Positions 1 through 7,650 of a DNA stretch of 64,000 nucleotides are shown one piece after another (the first letter of the stretch is position 1; the number at the start of each line of letters is the position of its first letter). The notes under the pieces were generated by a model. The model was not told where the DNA came from, did no database searches, and worked only from the letters and a program-made list of their open reading frames with translations. A program made the position numbers and the translations under genes. Origin of the DNA: Neobacillus bataviensis (GTDB lineage: Bacteria; Bacillota; Bacilli; Bacillales_B; DSM-18226); assembly GCF_019969725.1 (NCBI RefSeq), contig NZ_JAHXYW010000014.1:1-64000 (forward strand). Reading direction: 5' to 3'.

Positions 1-89
1 TGACCTACTATAACAATTACAGATATCAATGGAATTTAAAGAAGATGACCCCTGTAGAATACAGAAATCATCTTCTCGATGTGGCATGA
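1..89 (+). CDS. IS3-family (IS150-like) transposase OrfB, C-terminal tail
   Basis: The window opens inside a gene whose last codons are in frame from base 3 and end at TGA 87-89. The tail contains YQWNLKKMTPVEYRNHLL, the characteristic ending of IS3-family OrfB integrase-type transposases, in which a DDE catalytic domain precedes this segment. Only about 28 residues are inside the window, so whether the copy is intact cannot be judged. The bases just after the stop, to about 130, probably include the right end of the element, but I could not define the terminal inverted repeat without the left end. Confidence 0.8.
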   Translation, partial: TYYNNYRYQWNLKKMTPVEYRNHLLDVA

Positions 90-152
90 CCTTTTTTAAA
101 AATGTCCTTTACAACGGGTACACTTTACTCAAGTCCAATGCCTTTTTTTCGT

Positions 153-524
153 TTATAAATGTTTTACCGCCCCGAAGATTATCAAAATCCACGCCGCTAA
201 AAAACAAACGCCGCCAATGGGGGTAATCGCTCCTAGAACGCCTACCTTCGTCAAGCTTAACAGGTACAAGCTTCCACTAAATAAAATGATTCCTGCAAGC
301 ATCAACCATCCAGACCAGCTAAACAAAGTGCTGGCTGGAACCTTGCCGAGAAGGAGGCCAATAATGAACAGGCCTGTGGCATGAAACATTTGATAGGTTA
401 CACCCGTTTTCCAAATATCTAAATAATGGGCATCCAGTCTATCCTTTAATCCATGTGCCCCAAAGGCGCCCAGTGCAACGGCCAAAAAGGCATTGATGGC
501 ACCAATTATAATAAAGGTTTTCAT
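153..524 (-). CDS. ywdK: DUF423 small membrane protein, YwdK-like
   Basis: Integral membrane protein of 123 residues with about four hydrophobic helices and the conserved early motif GAINAFLAVALGAFGAHGL typical of the DUF423 family. Function is not known in the family. The start at ATG 522-524 is chosen because GGGGAGGA lies at a good distance upstream; an earlier in-frame ATG would add 19 poorly conserved residues. It lies 19 bp downstream of the YwdI-like gene on the same strand, the same pairing as ywdI and ywdK of Bacillus subtilis, so the two are probably co-transcribed. Confidence 0.85.
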   Translation of the reverse strand: MKTFIIIGAINAFLAVALGAFGAHGLKDRLDAHYLDIWKTGVTYQMFHATGLFIIGLLLGKVPASTLFSWSGWLMLAGIILFSGSLYLLSLTKVGVLGAITPIGGVCFLAAWILIIFGAVKHL

Positions 525-543
525 CTTTAATTTTCCTCCCCTG

Positions 544-840
544 TTAAAAATCAAATAACGAATCGCCGTTTGCTTCGTCACCTAATTCTAATTTTTTAGG
601 CTGCTGCAGTGATACTGGCTGATTCTGAAATGCCGGCTGTGTGATCACAGGCTGGACCTGGACCTTACTGGCAGGATTCCATGAAGCTTCCCTAATACCA
701 GGCTTTTCTTCCAGTATCAATTCGCATAATATTTTAATAGAGTAAATCTTTTCCCGCAAGCTTTCTTCCTTCTGAGCTGTTTGCGCCAGCTTTAATTCTG
801 TTTCCATTTTGTCTAATAGTTTTTGAATGGATATATTCAC
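544..840 (-). CDS. ywdI: YwdI-like DUF5327 family protein
   Basis: A 98-residue soluble, charged protein starting MNISIQKLLDKMETEL, rich in Glu, Lys and Gln, with an N-terminal helical half (about residues 1-48) and a Pro/Gln-rich linker before an acidic tail ending DSLFDF. This resembles the DUF5327/YwdI family, of unknown function. The GTG at 838-840 is preferred over GTG 847-849 because the GAGGTG ribosome binding site overlaps the latter and is eight bases from the former. It precedes the YwdK-like membrane protein. No catalytic motif is visible. Confidence 0.7.
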   Translation of the reverse strand: MNISIQKLLDKMETELKLAQTAQKEESLREKIYSIKILCELILEEKPGIREASWNPASKVQVQPVITQPAFQNQPVSLQQPKKLELGDEANGDSLFDF

Positions 841-933
841 GTTTGACACCTCAAAATTAAGACTCGCTTCTATTCTACCTGAGTATTGACCTTTTTACGA
901 AAAATTAGACTGTGGGCTGCGACAATATTTTCA

Positions 934-949
934 TGTTCCACGTGAAACA
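934..949. other. parS centromere site (Spo0J/ParB binding site)
   Basis: The 16-mer TGTTCCACGTGAAACA matches the ParB/Spo0J parS consensus TGTTNCACGTGAAACA at every position. It sits in the 160-bp gap between the ywdI-like gene and the moeB terminator. parS sites nucleate ParB spreading for chromosome segregation and SMC loading and cluster near the origin in Bacillus, so this site argues for an origin-proximal chromosomal location. Confidence 0.88.
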
Positions 950-973
950 TGTCATTTTATGTCATTTAAAATA

Positions 974-995
974 CCCGCACCAATGAAGGCGCGGG
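974..995 (-). terminator. Terminator of moeB
   Basis: On the minus strand CCCGCGCC-TTCATT-GGTGCGGG forms an 8-bp stem with one mismatch, followed by TATTTTAAA. It lies directly after the moeB stop codon. Confidence 0.7.
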
Positions 996-1002
996 CTTAA
1001 GA

Positions 1003-2022
1003 TTATCCTAGTATTCTCTGGTAAATAGACTTCGCATGCGTCAAATCCTTTGTTCCGTGGATGAGGGCGCGGCCATCTTGAAAAATAACCATCCGCTCCG
1101 GACCCATTTCCACTGAAACTAAATAGGGATTGCCTTTAACCGTATATCCAAGTGAACTAAGTTGACCGGCAAGCCGTTCGAGTGAAATCTCTCCTGCCGA
1201 GGAAGGGCGGATTTGCACCGTATCGCGGCCGCACAGCACTGTCGTTTTCGTCATATTTTCCTGGTCAAGATACGGATAAGTCCGCTCCTCGCCGCAGGAT
1301 AAGCAGCTGGCAAACTTCGCCTTCGACATTTTCAAACTCGTATATTGGTTTCGCCATAAATCAAAGCTGACAAACGATGTGCGCACTGCTTCCCAATCCT
1401 CAGCCAACATTTTTAATGCTTCAGCCGTCTGATGGGCGATGACCATTTGCACCGCAGGAGATATTATTCCGCCCGTATCACAGGTCATCCCCTGAAGCGG
1501 GATGCTGCGCAGCAGGCAGTTCAAGCACGGCGTTTTCCCCGGAATAATCGAAAAACTCATTCCAAAGCTGCCGACACAAGCGCCGTAAATCCATGGAACC
1601 TTATATTTTTGCGATACATCGTTCATCGCCATCCGTGTTTCAAAATTGTCCGTTGCATCAATCATCACATCCACACCGGTGACGAGCTCTTCCAGCAATT
1701 CAGGGTTGGCGTCACCGATGATCGCCCGGATTTCCACATCGGAATTAATGGCGTGCAGCCGCTTTTCCGCTGCAGCGGCCTTCGGAAGCTTTTCAGCGAC
1801 ATCTTCTTCCGTGTAGAGCTGCTGGCGCTGGAGGTTGCTTGCTTCGACGTAATCACGATCGATGATGGTAATCCGCCCGACTCCGGCTCGGGTCAATACT
1901 TCAGCATTACCTGAACCAAGAGCCCCGGCCCCGATAATAAGGACATGTTTTTCGCTAATTTTTGCTTGCCCGTCTTTGCCGATGCCCGGAAAGAGGACCT
2001 GCCGTGAATACCGTTCGTTCAA
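1003..2022 (-). CDS. moeB: Molybdopterin-synthase adenylyltransferase MoeB
   Basis: Adenylates the C-terminal glycine of MoaD using ATP so that it can be converted to a thiocarboxylate for molybdopterin synthesis; the ThiF/E1-like family. The 339-residue protein has the nucleotide-binding loop GAGALGSGNAEVL near residue 32, the DxxDxxExSNLQRQ block, a CLNC zinc pair near 168 and CLSC near 240, then a C-terminal extension of about 90 residues as in Bacillus homologues. TTG at 2020-2022 is chosen over GTG 2029-2031 because GAGGTG overlaps the latter. It is separated from moaD by a terminator-like hairpin and a repeat array, so it may have its own promoter. ThiF is the main alternative; the moa/moe neighbours favour MoeB. 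Confidence 0.88.
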   Translation of the reverse strand: MNERYSRQVLFPGIGKDGQAKISEKHVLIIGAGALGSGNAEVLTRAGVGRITIIDRDYVEASNLQRQQLYTEEDVAEKLPKAAAAEKRLHAINSDVEIRAIIGDANPELLEELVTGVDVMIDATDNFETRMAMNDVSQKYKVPWIYGACVGSFGMSFSIIPGKTPCLNCLLRSIPLQGMTCDTGGIISPAVQMVIAHQTAEALKMLAEDWEAVRTSFVSFDLWRNQYTSLKMSKAKFASCLSCGEERTYPYLDQENMTKTTVLCGRDTVQIRPSSAGEISLERLAGQLSSLGYTVKGNPYLVSVEMGPERMVIFQDGRALIHGTKDLTHAKSIYQRILG

Positions 2023-2040
2023 ATTTTTCACCTCGCCAAT

Positions 2041-2062
2041 AGAAAACTCGCCGTTTGGCGAG
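2041..2062 (-). terminator. Hairpin terminator between moaD and moeB
   Basis: On the minus strand CTCGCC-AAAC-GGCGAG is followed by TTTTCT. It follows the moaD stop and the 21-bp repeats and would end or attenuate the fdhE-to-moaD transcript before moeB. Confidence 0.6.
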
Positions 2063-2114
2063 CTTAATGCACTAATTCATGTTTTTTTGCTTATTAAAAG
2101 GCATTACCGCGATT

Positions 2115-2170
2115 TTATTTACGAATTCACCTAGTTTATTTGCGAATCAACCGCTTTTATTTGCGAATCT
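2115..2170 (-). repeat. 21-bp repeat array 1 (three units)
   Basis: Three units with an exact 21-bp spacing (the CGAAT cores begin near 2121, 2142 and 2163) read on the minus strand as ATTCGCAAATAAA followed by variable bases; one unit has ATTCGTAAATAAA. The array lies immediately after the moaD stop codon. It shares periodicity and core skeleton with arrays at 7496 and 55740. Confidence 0.75.
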
Positions 2171-2175
2171 AAAAA

Positions 2176-2409
2176 TCAACCGCCGCTCACAGGCGGAATA
2201 AAAGCAATCTCATCACCGTCACTGATGACCTCGTCATTGGAAGCAAACTCTTCATTAATCGCAGTCATGACGGTTTCCATTCGCGGAAGGTCGTACTGAG
2301 CCGCCAAATCCGCTTTCAATTCAGCGACCGTTTTCCCACCCGCCTCCAACGTCAAAAACTCTTCGCCGACGGCATCCCGTAAATGCGCAAAAAACAACAC
2401 TTTATTCAT
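2176..2409 (-). CDS. moaD: Molybdopterin synthase small subunit MoaD
   Basis: Sulfur carrier of molybdopterin synthase, 77 residues with the ubiquitin-like beta-grasp fold expected for the family and the obligatory C-terminal Gly-Gly (ending PPVSGG), which is adenylated by MoeB and thiocarboxylated. It overlaps the end of moaE by eight bases, consistent with translational coupling and one-to-one assembly with MoaE. The start ATG is preceded by GAGGAG about ten bases upstream. Its residues FIPPVSGG match the MoaD signature rather than ThiS. Confidence 0.95.
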   Translation of the reverse strand: MNKVLFFAHLRDAVGEEFLTLEAGGKTVAELKADLAAQYDLPRMETVMTAINEEFASNDEVISDGDEIAFIPPVSGG

Positions 2410-2869
2410 TTAAGTCACTCTCCTCAGGCTTGCCGCTCGGGTAGGCAACCGTTTCGAGCTGATTACCCATCCACGCCTCGCCGTCCTCCCAATGCTCTTT
2501 TTTCCAAATTGGGACAATTTCTTTGATGCGCTCAATGGCATAGCGGTTCGCTTCATAAGCATCTGCGCGGTGCGGCGTCGATACGGCGATCACGACCGCA
2601 ACATCAGTAATATCTAAGCGCCCTACCCGGTGGGTAATCGCGACGCGGGAGCCCTCCCAGCGCTCTTCTATTTCTGAACCGATCTGCTCGAGCTTCTTAA
2701 CCGCCATCGCTTCATATGCTTCATAGATTAAAAATAAAGTTTTCTTTCCATGCGTTAATTCGCGGACGGTGCCAATGAAGGTGGTAATCGCACCTGCTTC
2801 ACGCTGCACCACTTTATCAATCACCGCTTGTATATTAATCGGTTCCTTCGAAATTTCGTACATTTTCAT
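2402..2869 (-). CDS. moaE: Molybdopterin synthase catalytic subunit MoaE
   Basis: Large subunit of molybdopterin synthase, which transfers two sulfurs from MoaD to precursor Z (cPMP) to give the dithiolene. The 155-residue protein shows GAITTFIGTVRELTHGK near the N-terminus, the HRVGRLDITDVAVVIAVS block and the catalytic lysine region PIWKKEHWEDGEAW near residue 126. Its start overlaps the stop of the MoeA fusion gene (ATGA overlap) and its end overlaps moaD, so all three are translationally coupled in one operon. Confidence 0.95.
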   Translation of the reverse strand: MKMYEISKEPINIQAVIDKVVQREAGAITTFIGTVRELTHGKKTLFLIYEAYEAMAVKKLEQIGSEIEERWEGSRVAITHRVGRLDITDVAVVIAVSTPHRADAYEANRYAIERIKEIVPIWKKEHWEDGEAWMGNQLETVAYPSGKPEESDLNE

Positions 2870-4791
2870 TCTGTCACCTCTTCAGCTAAAAGCTTCGGTT
2901 CCGCATTTTCAACCACTTGATAGCCCCCAATTTTTTCAACCTGCTCTTTAAACCTGGCGGACTGAATCAGCGAAATCAGCAGACGGCCGCTTTCGCTTTC
3001 ATAAAAACTTCTAGTCATCAGTAAGTCATACTCTTCATCAGCGACTGGGATAAACTCCAAGTCCATTGCCTTCGCTGCCGGGTAAATTCCTAGTCCTGCA
3101 CCATGAGTGTCGCCTTTAACCTCTGCCGCAACCGCTAAATGGGAGAACATTTCCCGGTCATAGCCGTTAATATCCTCTTCCGAAAGGCCCGCTTTCTTTA
3201 GCAGCAAATCAAACAGGATGCGTGTACCCGCTCCTTTTTGGCGGTTGACGAAGTTCGCGTTCGTCCGGACTAAATCTGCAGCCGCTTCAATTTCAAGCGG
3301 ATTGCCCTTTGGTAAAATCCAGCCTTGCTTTCTTTTTAAAAATGGATAAAGAACAATGTCGAGACCGGCTACTATCTTTCGTACATATGAAATATTATAT
3401 TGCTTTGTACTCGGGTCAAGCAAATGAATGCCCGCTACATGGGCCTCACCTTTTCGAATTGCCATGATTCCCGCCATGCTGCCGACATGCGAGGAGACAA
3501 TTTTCATGTCATTGCGCACTCGTTTCAGTTCTGACGATAGCAGATCAATCGTCATATCATGGCTGCCGCTAAATACAATGGCCTTTTCAATTTCTCCAAG
3601 CGGGCGCAGAAGTTCGACCTCTGCCGTATCCCCCTGCTCATAGCCAATCACATTCGGCGGAACGATTAACAGGCCATCTGCCCGGACATAGGACATCGTG
3701 ACGCCAGCTGCTCTGGTCAGCGGGTTGGCGACAAATTGTCCATTCACAAAGCCGATATTCATTCGCACAAAGTCTTCAGCACCCATGGACGAGACAATGC
3801 GGCGGCCAAGTTTGACCGTCACCTTTTGTCTCTCAGGTACTGGAATCCCTAAATACTTGCACACTAGCGGCCTCACAAACCACTCCAAGGCCAGGTAAGC
3901 TGAAACTGGATATCCCGGGACACCGACAACAATTTTTTCGTTAATTTTCCCTAAAATAACCGGCTTACCAGGCCGTGCGGCGACCCCATGGGTAAAAACC
4001 TCGCCGATTTCAGCGATGATGTGGACCGTGTAGTCCTTCGAGCCGGCCGAGGAACCGGCATTAATAACAATAATATCGGACGTTTCAGCCGCTTCCAGTA
4101 AAGCCTCTTTAATTCGATCAGGCTCGTCCTTAACGATTGCGTGCAGCTTTGGCTCACCGCCCCATTCTTTCACAAAACCAGCAAACACTGTGCCGTTGAA
4201 TTCAATAATGTTTCCGGAAGCAAGCTCTGAAGCAGCATCCACCAGCTCATTTCCAGTTGGAATAATTGTCACTACCGGCTTTTTCACAACGGGGATCACT
4301 GTCTGCTGCGCCGCCAGCAACACACCTAGATCAGCAGGCCTTAACACATGCCCTTGTGGAAACAGCATTTCCTCTTGAACGATATCCTCACCAATTGGGC
4401 GGATATGCTGCCACGGGGTTGCCGGTTCGATAATTTCAATTGTATCTTCATCAATCACCTGAACATGCTCAATCATAATGACGGCATTGAATGGGGATGG
4501 AATCGCATTTCCGGTATCCACATAGGAAAATTGCCCGCCGCGCTTAAGATGAAGTGGATTTTGCTCGTGAGCGTTATATGTCGCTTCAGCGATAACAGCA
4601 ACACCGTCCATCGCGGAGGCATGGTAGTGCGGCATGGACACCCGGGCAAAAATCGGTTCAGCGGTGACGCGGCCTATAGCGTCTGCAGCAGAGAGGTATT
4701 CTTTTTCAGGGTTCAGCCTAGAAGCTGCCAAGATTTCGTCGCGTGCCTCCAAACGGGGTTTGTCTTCTAAATAAATTTTTCGTTTGTACAT
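2866..4791 (-). CDS. MoeA-like molybdopterin protein fused to a PBP-type domain
   Basis: A 641-residue two-domain protein. Residues 1 to about 405 are MoeA-like (molybdenum insertion into adenylated molybdopterin), with ASAMDGVAV, NAGSSAGSKDYTVHII, RPGKPVILG and GVPGYPVSAYL. Residues from about 410 onward resemble a type 2 periplasmic-binding-protein fold as found in ModE/LysR-type ligand domains (SSHVGSMAGIMAI, AGLGIYPAAKAM), presumably sensing or holding a molybdenum species. There is no signal peptide, so it is cytoplasmic. It follows a second, single-domain MoeA by 12 bp; such MoeA pairs occur in Bacillus and archaea. The role of the fused domain is inferred. Confidence 0.85.
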   Translation of the reverse strand: MYKRKIYLEDKPRLEARDEILAASRLNPEKEYLSAADAIGRVTAEPIFARVSMPHYHASAMDGVAVIAEATYNAHEQNPLHLKRGGQFSYVDTGNAIPSPFNAVIMIEHVQVIDEDTIEIIEPATPWQHIRPIGEDIVQEEMLFPQGHVLRPADLGVLLAAQQTVIPVVKKPVVTIIPTGNELVDAASELASGNIIEFNGTVFAGFVKEWGGEPKLHAIVKDEPDRIKEALLEAAETSDIIVINAGSSAGSKDYTVHIIAEIGEVFTHGVAARPGKPVILGKINEKIVVGVPGYPVSAYLALEWFVRPLVCKYLGIPVPERQKVTVKLGRRIVSSMGAEDFVRMNIGFVNGQFVANPLTRAAGVTMSYVRADGLLIVPPNVIGYEQGDTAEVELLRPLGEIEKAIVFSGSHDMTIDLLSSELKRVRNDMKIVSSHVGSMAGIMAIRKGEAHVAGIHLLDPSTKQYNISYVRKIVAGLDIVLYPFLKRKQGWILPKGNPLEIEAAADLVRTNANFVNRQKGAGTRILFDLLLKKAGLSEEDINGYDREMFSHLAVAAEVKGDTHGAGLGIYPAAKAMDLEFIPVADEEYDLLMTRSFYESESGRLLISLIQSARFKEQVEKIGGYQVVENAEPKLLAEEVTE

Positions 4792-4803
4792 TTACGTTTC
4801 CCC

Positions 4804-6036
4804 CTATCGTGATGCTATCACAGGCACGTATTCACCCTGTGAAATACCTTCTTTTTCTGAACTAATCTCGGCAATGCCGTCACTTTTTACAAGCGTCGTA
4901 ATCAGGCCGGATTTGCCGATAATCGGCTCGGCCCACCATTCCCCAGCATTTTCAAACAAGCGGACACGAATATAATCTGACCGCCCCATTGAAGATGGAA
5001 TATTTTTTGTGATTTTCGCAAAAATACGCTCAGGCTTCCGCTCCAGCAGCTCTCCTGAAAGCCTGCGAAGAATTTGTTCGCCAAACAAGCGAAAAATAAT
5101 CATGGCCGAGGCCGGATGACCCGGCAGTCCAATAACCGGCTTTCCGTCCGACATTGCTAGAATCGTAGGTTTACCTGGTTTGATTGAAATACCATGAACA
5201 AACACACCCGGTTCCCCTAAAGATTGAATTACATCGGTCGTATAGTCCTTCGCCCCGACCGAGCTGCCGCCGGAGAGAATTAAGCAATCTGTTTGCTCAT
5301 AAAGCTCGCGTGCCCGGGCCTGAAATTCCGCGAAATCATCTTTGACAATCCCGCCGTAAATGACGTCAACATTCCATTCGCTCGCTAAGCCGGCAATCGT
5401 TAAATAGTTAATGTCGCGGATTTGCCCAACTAGCAGTTTCTCAGTTTGATAGGGAACAATTTCATCCCCGGACGAGAGGTAGCCGACCGTCAATTTTCGG
5501 TAAACGGTGACATGAGTAATGCCTAAAGACGCAAGAGCCCCTATTTCCTGCGGGCGAAGCTTCACACCTTTATCAAGCAGGACTTCGCCTTCGCGGATAT
5601 CTTCGCCGGCACGGATGATATTTTCTCCAGGTGCTGCCTGCTTGTATGTATTTAAAAGACCGTCTAAGTCTTCACAATGTTCAATCATGATGACGGAATC
5701 GCTGCCGGCAGGAAGCATGCCGCCTGTCGGCACGTAAACAGCTTTACCGGAGCTGACCTCATCCGTCGGGACTTCGCCCATTTTTACTTCTCCCGCCAAT
5801 GTGAGAAAGCCGGGCATCGATTCGGAGGAACCATACGTATCTTTCGCGCGGACGGCATATCCGTCCACAGTTGAACGGTCAAATCCCGGAACATTTTCCT
5901 TTGCTGTGACCGGTTCCGCTAAAATATAATGGAGGGCACGGTCAAGCTCCCTAACCTCTGTTGCTCCGATTGCTGCTATTTTTTCCTCGATTAAGGCAAA
6001 TGTCTCTTCAACTGTTTTTACTTTGAAAAATTGCAT
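4804..6036 (-). CDS. moeA: Molybdopterin molybdenumtransferase MoeA
   Basis: Catalyses insertion of molybdate into adenylyl-molybdopterin to form Mo-cofactor. The 410-residue length is that of canonical MoeA. Diagnostic motifs are DRSTVDGYAVRA (about 54), SGGSSVGAKDYTTDVI (about 255), KPGKPTILA and GLPGHPASAMI (about 305), followed by the C-terminal beta domain. It lies between mobA and the MoeA-PBP fusion on the same strand with gaps of 17 and 12 bp, indicating one transcript. Two MoeA-type proteins side by side suggest division of labour, perhaps one being specialised for formate dehydrogenase. Confidence 0.93.
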   Translation of the reverse strand: MQFFKVKTVEETFALIEEKIAAIGATEVRELDRALHYILAEPVTAKENVPGFDRSTVDGYAVRAKDTYGSSESMPGFLTLAGEVKMGEVPTDEVSSGKAVYVPTGGMLPAGSDSVIMIEHCEDLDGLLNTYKQAAPGENIIRAGEDIREGEVLLDKGVKLRPQEIGALASLGITHVTVYRKLTVGYLSSGDEIVPYQTEKLLVGQIRDINYLTIAGLASEWNVDVIYGGIVKDDFAEFQARARELYEQTDCLILSGGSSVGAKDYTTDVIQSLGEPGVFVHGISIKPGKPTILAMSDGKPVIGLPGHPASAMIIFRLFGEQILRRLSGELLERKPERIFAKITKNIPSSMGRSDYIRVRLFENAGEWWAEPIIGKSGLITTLVKSDGIAEISSEKEGISQGEYVPVIASR

Positions 6037-6053
6037 GGTTCCCTTAGTCCCCC

Positions 6054-6653
6054 TTAATGTTCTGTTTCAGCCCACTTTTTGGCGTCTTCGTATTCCTCAG
6101 GATGATTCATATTAAAAAAAACGCGCTCAATATCGATTTCACTAAAGCCTTTAAGCTCTTTTTCAGTTACAAATAGGACATTTAATTGCTCTAGCAGGTC
6201 TTTCATGCGGAGATTTCCTGCTTCAATCGATTGTGCGGCTTTCTCGGCAGCCATTTTTTTAAAAACAGCAAATAACGGATGCTGCTTTCCGTTGATGACA
6301 GGAATAACTGCATCAAATTCACTGCACAGACTGACGAGTCCCGCTGCAAGCCCCGCAGATACAAACGGCATATCACAGGCGACAATAAGATTCACATCAT
6401 TTTCGCTTGCGATGAGGCCTGCATGCAGGCCGGCGAGCGGCCCCATGCCTGGAAAGCGATCCGCCGTCATTTCTATATTCAAAAATTCATATTGTTCTGA
6501 ATCATTCGTTACTAGAATTATATCATCAAACGAGGAACTAAGCGTATCACGGATTCTCTCAATATTGGTTTTCTCATTTATTTTTAATAGGGCTTTATTT
6601 GTGCCCATCCGGCTCGATTTCCCGCCTGATAAAATAATAACCGCTGCTTTCAT
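6054..6653 (-). CDS. mobA: Molybdenum cofactor guanylyltransferase MobA
   Basis: Attaches GMP to Mo-molybdopterin, producing the guanine dinucleotide cofactor needed by DMSO-reductase-family enzymes such as the formate dehydrogenase next door. The 199-residue protein has the nucleotidyltransferase signature LSGGKSSRMGTNKALL at residues 8-23, the GPLAGLHAGL loop and the metal-binding VACDMPFV near residue 95. Its ATG overlaps the fdhE stop by four bases, and moeA follows after 17 bp. Confidence 0.93.
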   Translation of the reverse strand: MKAAVIILSGGKSSRMGTNKALLKINEKTNIERIRDTLSSSFDDIILVTNDSEQYEFLNIEMTADRFPGMGPLAGLHAGLIASENDVNLIVACDMPFVSAGLAAGLVSLCSEFDAVIPVINGKQHPLFAVFKKMAAEKAAQSIEAGNLRMKDLLEQLNVLFVTEKELKGFSEIDIERVFFNMNHPEEYEDAKKWAETEH

Positions 6654-7465
6654 GAAGCACCCTCTTTTTTCAGTTCCCCAACTGCGTGATACCCGTTTTC
6701 CTGGGCTATAAAATCTAAATGAATGGAATTCAAATCCAGCATGGCTGCAGAGGGCTTTTCGATGTATTGTCTTGTATCAATAATTTTAATATAGCCGTTG
6801 CACTGTTCGCAAACTTGGATTTGCGATACGGCGTCCCCTTCAATTTGAATGAATTGAATCGTTTTATGGTCTTCATTGCCGCAGTGAGAACATTCCAGTC
6901 GTTTCGCGTTCCATCGTGCCTGGCAGCGCGAACAATGAATGATTTTTTTCCCCTCTTCTTCAAGTGCGGCTAACCTTACGGGCTCACCGCAGACAGGACA
7001 GCCTGCACCCAGTACAGCAAGGTCAACCGCAGTCTGTACTTTTTCCGCTATTAACTGCAGGTATGGACGAATCGCCGTTTCAGCAAGAAAATGGGGAACC
7101 CATTCTTCCAAGCCGTTTTCTACAGCAAATCTAGCAAAATAATCATGATTGCAGGCGAAGGCCTCTTCAATCCAGCGAATCGCGATTTCCTTATTTAACA
7201 GGCTGCTAATACTCTCAAGCTTTTTTTCTAGTTCAGAATTGCTTTTTACGAGGGTAGCATTTATTTCCTCTATCCACTGTAAAAATAGGGAAATTTCAAA
7301 ATTAATAACCGTTAAGGCTGCAGCAGGCACTCCTGCTGACATTGCTGCTTTATCCAGATTCGGTTTGACTGTTTCCGGGTCGATCATTTGCTTCCACTTT
7401 TCCTGAAGGGCTACGATTTCCTTTTGCAGACTCTGGTATTCTTTTGAAACAACCGATTTAATCAT
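6650..7465 (-). CDS. fdhE: Formate dehydrogenase accessory protein FdhE
   Basis: Cytoplasmic maturation factor for respiratory formate dehydrogenase, 271 residues. The C-terminal half contains rubredoxin-like metal-binding pairs GCPVCGE, HCSRCQ, ECSHCGN and VCEQCNG (about residues 158-225), the hallmark of FdhE, which binds iron and the catalytic subunit before export. The N-terminal half is helical and variable. It is the first gene of the fdhE-mobA-moeA block, located about 185 bp downstream of the fdn structural genes and separated from them by a terminator and a repeat array, linking cofactor production to the dehydrogenase. Confidence 0.9.
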   Translation of the reverse strand: MIKSVVSKEYQSLQKEIVALQEKWKQMIDPETVKPNLDKAAMSAGVPAAALTVINFEISLFLQWIEEINATLVKSNSELEKKLESISSLLNKEIAIRWIEEAFACNHDYFARFAVENGLEEWVPHFLAETAIRPYLQLIAEKVQTAVDLAVLGAGCPVCGEPVRLAALEEEGKKIIHCSRCQARWNAKRLECSHCGNEDHKTIQFIQIEGDAVSQIQVCEQCNGYIKIIDTRQYIEKPSAAMLDLNSIHLDFIAQENGYHAVGELKKEGAS

Positions 7466-7495
7466 TGTTGCCGCACCTCTATTTCAAGTTTTTTT

Positions 7496-7595
7496 ATTCG
7501 CCGATAAGGGGCTTGGATTCGCCGATAAAATGAAAAATCCGCCGATATATGCCCCATATTCGCCGTTAAGTTGCCTATTTCCGCCGATATAGAAA
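7496..7595 (+). repeat. 21-bp repeat array 2 (five units)
   Basis: Five degenerate units with cores GCCGATAA, GCCGATAA, GCCGATAT, GCCGTTAA and GCCGATAT begin near 7500, 7521, 7541, 7562 and 7583, giving spacings of 21, 20, 21 and 21 bp. Units read ATTCGCCGATAA plus variable sequence on the plus strand. The array occupies the gap between the fdnI terminator and fdhE. Confidence 0.8.
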
Positions 7596-7600
7596 TCTTT

Positions 7601-7640
7601 TTAAAGGAAATGGCTGCCTTTACCTCGACAGCCATCTCCT
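7601..7640 (-). terminator. Terminator of the formate dehydrogenase operon
   Basis: On the minus strand an ATGGCTG / CAGCCAT stem extended by GGAG/TTCC pairs, with a 12-base loop, is followed by TTTAAAAAG. It lies just after the gamma-subunit stop codon. Confidence 0.65.
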
Positions 7641-7650
7641 GAAACTACTT

